From: TWA4 sp051879215
GTDB lineage: Bacteria; Bacillota; Clostridia; Lachnospirales; Lachnospiraceae
Assembly: GCA_051879215.1 (NCBI GenBank)
Contig: JBJELP010000206.1
Coordinates: forward strand, 1 to 33,535
Length of the DNA stretch: 33,535 nucleotides
Direction: 5' to 3'
This document shows, in pieces, positions 1-6,296 of the stretch. The notes below the pieces were generated by a model that was given only the letters and a program-made list of their open reading frames with translations, searched no databases and had not been told where the DNA came from. Position 1 is the first letter of the stretch. Each line of letters begins with the position of its first letter. A program made the position numbers and the translations under genes.

Positions 1-234
1 TGCATACTGGGAAAATGCTGACATACGTTTTGCAGTTTTAAAATCCATACGGGTCTTCGGATCAAAGTCCTTAACCTCTGCTGCCAGTTTTACTTTATAA
101 TCAGAAGTATCAAATCGGGTAATTTCACCGATTCCTACTTTATTTTCCTTAATACCGGCCCAGAATTCCTCAACAGAATTGCCGATGGGTGTCACAGCGC
201 CCATACCGGTGATTACGACTCTGCGTTTTTCCAC
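1..234 (-). CDS. fabF: Beta-ketoacyl-ACP synthase II, N-terminal part (cut by window edge)
   Basis: The visible 78 codons read MEKRRVVITGMGAVTPIGNS and onward, the usual opening of FabF-type condensing enzymes, which elongate acyl-ACP with malonyl-ACP in the cytosol. Only the N-terminus is in the window; the catalytic Cys-His-His residues lie beyond the left edge. I place the start at a GTG (complement of 232-234) because GGAGGG lies about 7 bases upstream (complement of 241-247). It is the last visible gene of a co-directional fab operon, starting 27 bases after the fabG stop. FabB or another KAS cannot be excluded from this fragment, but operon position and the VVITG(M/L)G start fit FabF. 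Confidence 0.93.
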   Translation of the reverse strand, partial: MEKRRVVITGMGAVTPIGNSVEEFWAGIKENKVGIGEITRFDTSDYKVKLAAEVKDFDPKTRMDFKTAKRMSAFSQYA

Positions 235-261
235 TTTATGTCCCTCCATGATGTTGTTTTA

Positions 262-1002
262 TTAGATCACCATTCCGCCGTCAACAACGAGAACCTGTCC
301 GGTGATATAAGAAGCCATATCCGATGCAAGGAATACAGCTGCGCCTGCAATATCTTCCGGTTCTGCATATCTGCCCATGGGAATCTGACTCAGTACCTGA
401 TTTTTTACCTGTTCAGACAATTTATCTGTCATGGCTGTTTTTACATAGCCGGGTGCAATGGCATTTACGGTAATACTTCTTCCTGCCAGTTCCTTTGCTG
501 CTGACTTGGTCAGACCGATCATGCCGGCTTTGGATGCCGCATAATTTGCCTGTCCTGCGTTGCCGGCCACACCGGACACAGAAGAAACGTTAATGATTCT
601 TCCTGATTTCTGACGCAGCATCTGACGGCTTGCAAATCGCATGCAGTTGAAACAACCTTTCAGATTGGTGTCAATAACCATATCAAAATCAGCTTCTGAC
701 ATACCCATCAGAAGACCATCCTTTGTGATACCGGCATTGTTTACCAGAATATCAATTCTGCCAAAATGCTTTACCACACCATCAATCAGTTCTTTTGCCG
801 CTGCAAAATCTGCCACATCACAGCAGAACAGTTCTGCTGTACCGCCAAGGGCTTCAATTTCCTGACGTACAGCTTCTGCCTTTTCCTTATTTCCGCGATA
901 ATGAATGGCAACTGCAGCACCATTTTTTGCATAAGCCAGTGCAACAGCACGTCCGATTCCGCCGGAAGCACCTGTTACAAGCGCTACTTTTCCTTTTAAC
1001 AT
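262..1002 (-). CDS. fabG: 3-oxoacyl-ACP reductase
   Basis: A 246-residue short-chain dehydrogenase, the family's normal length. It would reduce 3-oxoacyl-ACP to 3-hydroxyacyl-ACP with NADPH in each elongation cycle. The cofactor loop TGASGGIG is at residues 10-17, NNAG at 88-91, and the catalytic Ser141, Tyr154 and Lys158 are present in SSVSG and YAASK. The GQANY stretch before the Tyr and the C-terminal ITGQVLVVDGG are typical of FabG. The start follows a purine-rich AAAGGA site. It lies between fabD (18 bases upstream) and fabF, so it is surely the dedicated fatty-acid enzyme and not one of the many SDR paralogues. Confidence 0.96.
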   Translation of the reverse strand: MLKGKVALVTGASGGIGRAVALAYAKNGAAVAIHYRGNKEKAEAVRQEIEALGGTAELFCCDVADFAAAKELIDGVVKHFGRIDILVNNAGITKDGLLMGMSEADFDMVIDTNLKGCFNCMRFASRQMLRQKSGRIINVSSVSGVAGNAGQANYAASKAGMIGLTKSAAKELAGRSITVNAIAPGYVKTAMTDKLSEQVKNQVLSQIPMGRYAEPEDIAGAAVFLASDMASYITGQVLVVDGGMVI

Positions 1003-1020
1003 CCTGTTTCCTTTCCGGAT

Positions 1021-1929
1021 CTATACCAATTTCTGCAGATCATCCCATTTACTGATATTGATTACCTTTGCACTGCTGTCAATTTTTTTAATAAATTTGG
1101 ACAATGTCTGACCGGGACCGATCTCAACCCATGTATCCACACCGGCTTCTTTCATGGCCAGAACGCTCTGTTCCCAGCGAACAGAACCGGATACCTGCTG
1201 TTTCAATAACTCTCTTGTTTCTCTGATATCTGTGATAATCGCACCGTTAATATTGGCAGCATAAGGGACCTGAAGTTCTGTCCAGTTAACTTTTCCCAGA
1301 TATTCATCCAGTTTTTCACCGGCTTCTTTCAGAAAAGGCGAATGAAAAGGACCGCTGACATTCAGTGGAAGCACACGTCTTGCCCCTGCAGCCTTCAGAG
1401 GTTCTGCCGCTGCAGCCAGAGCCTGTTTCTCACCGGTGATCACCACCTGCCCGGGGCAGTTGTAATTGGCCACCGATACACCTTTCAGCCCTTCCAGTGC
1501 AGCAGCTGCTGCTTCACCTGTAAGCCCAAGAACCGCTGCCATGCCGCCGAAGCCCTCCGGAACCGCATCATTCATCAGGTTGCCGCGGACCCAGATGGTA
1601 CGAACGGCATCTGCAAAACTCATACCGCCTGCGGCTGAAATTGCACAGTATTCACCGAGGCTCAGTCCTGCGGTCATATCCGGTCTGATGCCTGTTTTCA
1701 ATACTTCTCCCGTCATGGCCAGACAGGTTGTAACCAATGCTGCCTGGGTATATTCTGTCCGATCCAGAAGATCGTTCTTTTCAAAACAGATGGATGCAAT
1801 ATCAAATCCAAGGATTTCTGCACTTTCCTCATATGCTGCACGGACCAGTTCACTGTTTTCATAAAAATCTCTGCCCATTCCGGCAGTCTGTGTGCCCTGT
1901 CCCGGGTATACAAATGCAATTTTACTCAT
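1021..1929 (-). CDS. fabD: Malonyl-CoA:ACP transacylase
   Basis: 302 residues, usual length. It transfers malonyl groups from CoA to ACP to supply the chain-extension unit. The nucleophile motif GLSLGE is at 88-93 (Ser90). Gln11 in PGQGTQ, Arg115 and His196 in GPFHSPF complete the active site. The ribosome binding site AGGAGATAAG is formed by the last codons and stop of fabK, and only one base separates the fabK stop from the fabD start, which suggests translational coupling. Nothing unusual is seen in the sequence. Confidence 0.96.
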   Translation of the reverse strand: MSKIAFVYPGQGTQTAGMGRDFYENSELVRAAYEESAEILGFDIASICFEKNDLLDRTEYTQAALVTTCLAMTGEVLKTGIRPDMTAGLSLGEYCAISAAGGMSFADAVRTIWVRGNLMNDAVPEGFGGMAAVLGLTGEAAAAALEGLKGVSVANYNCPGQVVITGEKQALAAAAEPLKAAGARRVLPLNVSGPFHSPFLKEAGEKLDEYLGKVNWTELQVPYAANINGAIITDIRETRELLKQQVSGSVRWEQSVLAMKEAGVDTWVEIGPGQTLSKFIKKIDSSAKVINISKWDDLQKLV

Positions 1930-1930
1930 C

Positions 1931-2854
1931 TTATCTCCTTAACAGCTGTTCTGCCTGACTGCAGGTTGTTTCCACAATCTCCTTACAGCTGCGTACTTCT
2001 TTCACCATACCTGCAATCTGACCTGCCATCACACTGCCGTGATCCACATCACCTTCCATGACAGCCTTTCGAAGGCCGCCCAGTGTAAGCCGTTCCAGTT
2101 CCTCAAAGGATGCACCTGCCGCTTCCAGACGCAGATATTCGGTTGTCTGCTGATTCCGAAGGGTACGTACCGGATGACCTGTGGTTCTTCCGGTTACTTT
2201 GGTGTCAATATCTTTTGCCCGCAGGATCCGGTTCTTATAGGCATCACTGGCAATGGATTCTTCGGAAGCCACAAATACGGTGCCCATCTGCACACCTTCT
2301 GCCCCCAGCATAAACGCTGCAGCCATGCCTCTTCCGTCTGCAATTCCTCCTGCTGCAATAACCGGAATGGATACTGCATCCACCACCTGAGGTACCAGTG
2401 TCATGGTTGTGGATTCTCCGATATGACCGCCGGATTCTGTCCCTTCTGCGATTACCGCATCGGCTCCTGCCTTTTCCATCATGCGTGCCAGCGCTGTACT
2501 TGCAACAACGGGAATCACACGGATTCCTGCTTCTTTCCAGGCTTTCATATATTTGCCGGGGTTACCTGCTCCGGTTGTCACCACGGGAACCTGTTCCTTT
2601 ACCAGCAGCTCTGCAATGGCATCGGCATCTTCATTCATCAGCATCAGATTGACACCAAAAGGTTTCTTTGTGTGCATCTTCACCTGTCGAATCTGTTCTG
2701 CAACCCAGTCTGCCGGTGCACCGCCGGAGCCGATGATTCCCAGTCCGCCTGCTTCGGAAACAGCAGCTGCCAGTTCCCAGGTACCGACCCATGCCATACC
2801 TCCCTGAAATACAGGGTATTCGATATTGCACAATTCAGTAATTCTTGTTTTCAT
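1931..2854 (-). CDS. fabK: Enoyl-ACP reductase II (FMN-dependent)
   Basis: About 307 residues of the NPD/2-nitropropane dioxygenase-like TIM-barrel family. FabK performs the last reduction of the elongation cycle using FMN and replaces FabI in many Clostridia and streptococci. Seen motifs are YPVFQGGMAW (13-22), TTGAGNP (93-99), the SGGHIG segment (141-146) containing the conserved His144, and IAAGGIADGRG with GAEGVQMGT for flavin phosphate binding. I start at the ATG giving MKTRITEL, which matches the typical FabK N-terminus and has GGGTGA 5 bases upstream. An in-frame GTG three codons earlier (2863) is an alternative. It sits 16 bases after acpP. Confidence 0.95.
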   Translation of the reverse strand: MKTRITELCNIEYPVFQGGMAWVGTWELAAAVSEAGGLGIIGSGGAPADWVAEQIRQVKMHTKKPFGVNLMLMNEDADAIAELLVKEQVPVVTTGAGNPGKYMKAWKEAGIRVIPVVASTALARMMEKAGADAVIAEGTESGGHIGESTTMTLVPQVVDAVSIPVIAAGGIADGRGMAAAFMLGAEGVQMGTVFVASEESIASDAYKNRILRAKDIDTKVTGRTTGHPVRTLRNQQTTEYLRLEAAGASFEELERLTLGGLRKAVMEGDVDHGSVMAGQIAGMVKEVRSCKEIVETTCSQAEQLLRR

Positions 2855-2870
2855 ATGATTCACCCGGTTA

Positions 2871-3095
2871 TTACTGAAGTTTTTCGATGTACTCCATCAG
2901 TGCACCAACTGTAGTGATCTCTTCCAGATCATCTGTGGGAATTTCTACGCCAAATTCATCTTCAAACTTCATAACCAGTTCAAACAGATCCAGAGAGTCA
3001 AGACCCAGGTCTTCCTTAAAAGATGCTTCTGCTGTGATCTTTGCTTCATCTGCGCCTGTACCTTCAACAATAATAGCTTTGATTTTTTCTAACAT
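2871..3095 (-). CDS. acpP: Acyl carrier protein
   Basis: 74 residues, acidic, with the phosphopantetheine attachment motif DLGLDSLD and Ser34 as the modification site. It carries growing acyl chains on a 4'-phosphopantetheine arm between the Fab enzymes. Length, acidity and the downstream helix (LFELVMKFEDEFGVEIP) are those of a standard fatty-acid ACP and not a polyketide carrier domain. An AGAGGT site lies before the ATG. It lies between fabH and fabK in the operon. Confidence 0.97.
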   Translation of the reverse strand: MLEKIKAIIVEGTGADEAKITAEASFKEDLGLDSLDLFELVMKFEDEFGVEIPTDDLEEITTVGALMEYIEKLQ

Positions 3096-3152
3096 ATGAT
3101 TTACCTCTTTCTTTTTCTAATCTTTGTTTACTCGTTTTTTGTTTCTGTTCAT

Positions 3153-4112
3153 TTACCATTCCATGTAAATGCTTCCCCAGGTAAGACCTGCACCGAAGCC
3201 GGCCAGAACCATCTTCATGCCGGGTTTCAGTTTTCCTGCACGATTCATTTCATCCAGAAGAACCGGGATACAGGCAGAAGAAATATTGCCATTCCACTCA
3301 ATGTTGGTGGGGAACTTTTCCATCGGCTGTTTCAGCCGTGTGGAAATGGATTCGATAATTCGTTTGTTTGCCTGATGCAGAATAAAGTAATCCACATCTT
3401 CCGGCTGTTTTCCTGCCTTTTCCAGCACTTCCCGAATTACTTCCGGTACTTTCCGGACAGCAAACTGATAAATTGCTCTTCCATCCATCTGAATGAATTC
3501 TCCATAGGGCGAGCTTCCATTCTTTCTTCCGGAATTGCAGGTCAGCACCTGACCTCTGGACCCGTCGGCATGCATTACACATACAGGCTCCTGTGTCATC
3601 TCAGAATCCACCTGATCCTGTAAGATCACTGCACCTGCTCCATCTCCGAAGAGAATACAGGTTCCGCGATCGGTCCAGTCAACCAGTTTACTGAGGCATT
3701 CTGATCCAATGATCAGAACGGTTTTTGCAAGACCCGCTTTCACATGACCGAATGCAGTCTGATATGCTGTGATAAAACCACTGCAGGCAGCGTTCAGATC
3801 AAAACAGGCCGCATGGACGGCTCCCAATGCTGACTGCACTTCACAGGCAACACAGGGATAAAGCTGTTCAGATGAACCTGTCGCAACCAAAACCAGATCA
3901 ATGTCTTCCGGGCTTATTGAAGAATTTTCCAGTGCAGCCTTCGCAGCCTTAACCGCAAGCTGTGCCACTGTTTCCTCTTCTGCAATATGCCGCTGTCTGA
4001 TACCGGTTCGTTCCTGAATCCACGCATCTGAAGTATCTGCATATTGTGCGATCCAATTATTGTCTGCTACCTTTTCCGGCAATGCTGAACCGGTACCTAT
4101 TATTCTGAGCAT
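3153..4112 (-). CDS. fabH: Beta-ketoacyl-ACP synthase III
   Basis: 319 residues. FabH starts fatty-acid synthesis by condensing acetyl-CoA or a branched acyl-CoA with malonyl-ACP. The catalytic triad is visible: Cys110 in NAACSGF, His246 in ILHQANKRI and Asn276 in WNGNISSA. FGDGAGA (155-161) and the C-terminal GFGAGLTWG are also typical. It is the first gene of the fab operon and has a recognisable promoter upstream (4216-4244). In many Lachnospiraceae a MarR-type fabT precedes fabH; none is seen here, and the divergent neighbour is a DUF1836 gene instead. Primer preference (straight or branched) cannot be read from the sequence. Confidence 0.96.
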   Translation of the reverse strand: MLRIIGTGSALPEKVADNNWIAQYADTSDAWIQERTGIRQRHIAEEETVAQLAVKAAKAALENSSISPEDIDLVLVATGSSEQLYPCVACEVQSALGAVHAACFDLNAACSGFITAYQTAFGHVKAGLAKTVLIIGSECLSKLVDWTDRGTCILFGDGAGAVILQDQVDSEMTQEPVCVMHADGSRGQVLTCNSGRKNGSSPYGEFIQMDGRAIYQFAVRKVPEVIREVLEKAGKQPEDVDYFILHQANKRIIESISTRLKQPMEKFPTNIEWNGNISSACIPVLLDEMNRAGKLKPGMKMVLAGFGAGLTWGSIYMEW

Positions 4113-4188
4113 ATACTGTTCCTTTCGTTCTGACAGAATCTGATGCTTTACTAAATGATATTTTAATCATCTTTACATCCAATGTTTA

Positions 4189-4207
4189 ACATCGTGTAAT
4201 GCGATGT
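4189..4207. promoter_or_regulatory. Candidate operator: inverted repeat at the fabH transcription start
   Basis: ACATCG and CGATGT form perfect 6-base arms around a 7-base spacer. The repeat lies just downstream of the predicted fabH start point (about 4209), a place where a bound repressor would block the operon. No protein is known to bind it; the assignment is inference from position and symmetry. Confidence 0.4.
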
Positions 4208-4215
4208 CGAAAGCT

Positions 4216-4244
4216 ATACTATCACATTCTGATATTTTTGTAAA
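4216..4244 (-). promoter_or_regulatory. Sigma-A promoter of the fab operon
   Basis: On the minus strand TTTACA (complement of 4239-4244), a 17-base spacer, and TAGTAT (complement of 4216-4221) with an upstream TG at -15/-14 giving an extended -10. It reads toward fabH and leaves a leader of roughly 100 bases. Its -35 is 16 bases from the -35 of the divergent promoter at 4261. Confidence 0.7.
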
Positions 4245-4260
4245 GCACTATTTGCATCCG

Positions 4261-4289
4261 TTGACTGGATATTTAAAATGTGGTAAAAT
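4261..4289 (+). promoter_or_regulatory. Sigma-A promoter of the DUF1836 gene
   Basis: TTGACT (4261-4266), 17-base spacer, TAAAAT (4284-4289) preceded by TGG, so an extended -10. It reads toward the DUF1836 gene and is back-to-back with the fabH promoter, so a protein bound between them could control both directions. Confidence 0.75.
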
Positions 4290-4324
4290 AGTAAATTGTA
4301 ATACTTGCATTTATTTTTATTACA

Positions 4325-4413
4325 TTTTTGATTTCAAATTGTTGCTTTTGACGAATACAGTTTCTATCCACAACGGATAGAGTGCAAAATTTCAAATCAG
4401 AATGATATTTGAA
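4325..4413. repeat. Repeated ATTTCAAAT half-sites and hairpin in the DUF1836 leader
   Basis: ATTTCAAAT occurs at 4331-4339 and 4389-4397. The first copy forms a palindrome TTTGA-TT-TCAAA (4327-4338), and the second pairs with ATTTGAA at 4407-4413. Between them CTATCC-acaac-GGATAG (4364-4380) is a perfect 6-base hairpin. The TTTGA/TCAAA arms resemble the FabT type of operator, but the spacing is not the same. They may be binding sites or leader structure for the downstream gene. Confidence 0.4.
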
Positions 4414-4426
4414 TGGGGAGAATATT

Positions 4427-4987
4427 GTGACAAAAGAAACATTTACAGAAAATTCAGGAAATGAAACCATATCAAAAGAAGATTATGAGCTGGCAAAAAA
4501 AGCTCTGGAAAAGGAAGTCAGGGCATTTCATTGTCCTTCCTATCAGGACCTGCCGGATATCGGTCTGTATCTGGAACAGGTTCTGGGAATCATCAACCAG
4601 TCCCTGAAACTGATCAGTCCGGAGCCTACCACCGGTGCCATGATCAGCAATTATATCAAGGCCGGTGTCATACCTGCACCCGTTAAAAAACGGTATTACC
4701 GGGAACACCTTTGCTATATTATTATAACAACTCTGCTGAAACCTATTTTTTCGCTGCAGCAGATTGCCGGTTTTTTTGAACTGCAGAAAAAAACGTATCC
4801 GCAGGATGTGGCTTACACCTTTTTCTGCCGCGAATTTGAAAATGCTTTAAAAGAGGCCTTTTTCTTTACAGGAAAACCCCTTCCGGTGATCGAAACCAAA
4901 CGAACCGATGAAACCATTCTGGTCCGCTCCATGGTTCTGGCTGCAGTAAACCGGGTATATGTAGAAAAACAGTTTCAGAACAAATAG
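4427..4987 (+). CDS. DUF1836 family protein, putative DNA-binding regulator
   Basis: 186 residues from a GTG start with GGGGAG 6 bases upstream; an in-frame TTG at 4409 is less likely because it has no such site. Residues about 69-110 (TGAMISNYIKAGVIPAPVKKRYYREHL) match the core of DUF1836 (PF08876), a Firmicutes family whose N-terminal part resembles a MerR-like helix-turn-helix (MISNYI.AGVIP). Biochemical function is not established. It is transcribed divergently from the fab operon and followed by plsC, with inverted repeats in the shared promoter region. I infer a possible lipid-gene regulator; this is not shown by the sequence alone. Confidence 0.85.
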   Translation: MTKETFTENSGNETISKEDYELAKKALEKEVRAFHCPSYQDLPDIGLYLEQVLGIINQSLKLISPEPTTGAMISNYIKAGVIPAPVKKRYYREHLCYIIITTLLKPIFSLQQIAGFFELQKKTYPQDVAYTFFCREFENALKEAFFFTGKPLPVIETKRTDETILVRSMVLAAVNRVYVEKQFQNK

Positions 4988-5012
4988 TCTTCTTTCCTTA
5001 TATATAAAAGTA

Positions 5013-5021
5013 TGATATACT
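5013..5021 (+). promoter_or_regulatory. Extended -10 element upstream of plsC
   Basis: TGA followed by TATACT (5016-5021). The -35 region at the right distance (TTTCCT) is poor, so this would depend on the extended -10. The leader to the plsC start would be about 80 bases. It implies that plsC can be transcribed separately from the DUF1836 gene. Confidence 0.45.
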
Positions 5022-5107
5022 TTCTTTGGTAGAATCAGAATCTGACAGACAAGGCAACATTGTTCTGCTGCTTCTGATTGGAAATCAAAGCTTAAGGAGC
5101 ATTATTT

Positions 5108-5833
5108 ATGATACGAACTATTCTTACTGCACTGTTAATTGTTCTGTATCTGATTGTAACATACCCTGTACAGCTGTTTCTGAGAGCTACCCGAGAAACA
5201 CACAGGGAACGTAATGATCGGATTGCCAGCCGCATGATCCGCGGTGTCCTTCACATCATGATTAAGATAGCCGGTATCCGCCTCACCGTTACCGGCAAGG
5301 AAAATATACCGGATGAACCGGTCCTTTATGTGGGAAATCACCGCAGTTATTTTGATATTGTAACAACCTATGTTTCCATTGACACTGTCTGCGGATATGT
5401 GGCCAAAAAAGAAATGGGACGTTTCCCCATCTTCAATAAATGGATGGAATTGCTGAATTGCTTATTGCTGGACCGCAGCGATATCAAGCAGGGATTGAAA
5501 ACGATTCTGGCCGGAATCGAGCAGGTGAAAAACGGAATCTCCATCTTTATTTTCCCGGAAGGAACCAGAAGTCAGACGGATGAAATGCTGGAATTCAAAG
5601 AAGGTAGTATGAAGATTGCCGATAAATCCGGCTGCGCCATTATCCCGGTAGCAATCAAGGGAACAGATAATGTATGGGAAAAACATGTACCTTTCATTCG
5701 TCCGGCAGAGGTACATATCCATTTCGGCGAACCGATTTATCCGAAACAGCTGAGTCGGGATGAAAAGAAGTTCCTGGGTGCTTCTGTGAGGGAACGGATT
5801 CAGAAGACACTGGATGAAATGGACGAAGAGTAA
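5108..5833 (+). CDS. plsC: 1-acyl-sn-glycerol-3-phosphate acyltransferase
   Basis: 241 residues. PlsC acylates lysophosphatidic acid at sn-2 to give phosphatidic acid at the inner face of the membrane. Motif I NHRSYFD (residues 77-83, an NHx4D box) and motif III FPEGTRS (149-155) are present, with IIPVAIKG near 178-185. An N-terminal hydrophobic helix (about 3-22) would anchor it. AAGGAG lies 8 bases before the ATG. Its place beside the fab cluster fits phospholipid assembly. The acyl acceptor could differ, since the family is broad, but length and motifs are standard for PlsC. Confidence 0.9.
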   Translation: MIRTILTALLIVLYLIVTYPVQLFLRATRETHRERNDRIASRMIRGVLHIMIKIAGIRLTVTGKENIPDEPVLYVGNHRSYFDIVTTYVSIDTVCGYVAKKEMGRFPIFNKWMELLNCLLLDRSDIKQGLKTILAGIEQVKNGISIFIFPEGTRSQTDEMLEFKEGSMKIADKSGCAIIPVAIKGTDNVWEKHVPFIRPAEVHIHFGEPIYPKQLSRDEKKFLGASVRERIQKTLDEMDEE

Positions 5834-5846
5834 TTCCTGCTTTGTG

Positions 5847-6010
5847 TCCAGTTTCCGTTTCAGCCCATATATCTCCATCCGGTACACGCTCTCGCTCAGG
5901 TTTAAACGCAGCGGATTCTAAGCTCTCGTCCTTCTTGTATGGAAGAACGATCGCCAAGAACCGGCGTTTAAAATGGTACCGATCAGGAGATATAATGGGC
6001 TTTCACTGGA
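5847..6010. repeat. Long imperfect foldback element downstream of plsC
   Basis: Nested arms pair across about 164 bases: TCCAGT/ACTGGA (5847-5852, 6005-6010), AGCCCAT/ATGGGCT, ATATCTCC/GGAGATAT, CGGTAC/GTACCG, TTTAAACGC/GCGTTTAAA (5901-5909, 5964-5972), and a near-perfect CGTCCTTC/GAAGAACG at the centre. Small ORFs crossing it on either strand look like by-products of the pairing. It could be a structured RNA or a decayed miniature mobile element; I do not recognise the family. No target-site duplication is obvious. Confidence 0.6.
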
Positions 6011-6040
6011 TATTAATTGTAAAATGCAGGAAAAAATGAA

Positions 6041-6094
6041 AAAATGACAGCGCAAAGACGATTACAAAATCGTCCTTGCACCGTCATTTTTTTT
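6041..6094 (+). terminator. Terminator after plsC
   Basis: Stem AAAATGAC (6041-6048) with GTCATTTT (6083-6090), continued by GCAA/TTGC and GACGAT/ATCGTC around a 6-base loop, then a run of eight T (6087-6094). The A-rich left arm would also give a U-run on the other strand, so it may act in both directions. Confidence 0.75.
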
Positions 6095-6129
6095 GCGCAC
6101 TTTTCCCTTTTTCTTTGTCTGAATTACAG

Positions 6130-6158
6130 TTGCGAATCTGATCTTCATTTTTTCGCAA
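6130..6158. repeat. Short inverted repeat
   Basis: TTGCGAA (6130-6136) and TTCGCAA (6152-6158) are perfect 7-base arms with a 15-base spacer. It lies between the plsC terminator and the next hairpin in the gene-free stretch 5834-6296. No function is evident. Confidence 0.4.
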
Positions 6159-6168
6159 ACGAGCACAA

Positions 6169-6240
6169 AAGCCAGTACAGATATATCCACCTAAAGGGTG
6201 CATTTGGTTCTGTACCCGTGGTGGATATACTGACTGGCTT
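6169..6240. ncRNA. Strong long stem-loop, possible structured RNA or repeat element
   Basis: AAGCCAGT-a-CAG-a-TATATCCACC pairs with GGTGGATATA-CTG-ACTGGCTT, a 21-base-pair stem with two bulged A. The 28-base loop contains a second hairpin, GGGTGCA/TGTACCC with one wobble pair. It is followed 13 bases later by the GGGACTG hairpin at 6254-6290. The same order of two hairpins occurs at 18511-18638. Whether it is transcribed as an independent RNA is unknown; the call is structural only. Confidence 0.45.
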
Positions 6241-6248
6241 GAAGTGCG

Positions 6249-6290
6249 AAAAAGGGACTGCACACTAAATTGAATTCGTGCGCCAGTCCC
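6249..6290 (-). terminator. Terminator of the tig-clpP-clpX-lon cluster
   Basis: On the minus strand GGGACTG (complement of 6284-6290) pairs with CAGTCCC (complement of 6254-6260), with an inner CAC/GTG pairing, then TTTTT. It starts 6 bases after the lon stop. The sequence GACTGCACACTAAAT in it recurs in the hairpin at 18595-18638. Confidence 0.8.
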
Positions 6291-6296
6291 CTGTTT

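Noticed and set aside
2039..2914. 291-codon open frame on the plus strand
   Set aside because: Antisense to fabK, extremely Cys/His-rich, no start signal.
5694..6039. Small open frames on both strands across the plsC-lon gap
   Set aside because: They run through the 5847-6010 foldback, have no ribosome binding site and no recognisable domain; the pairing explains the open frames better.
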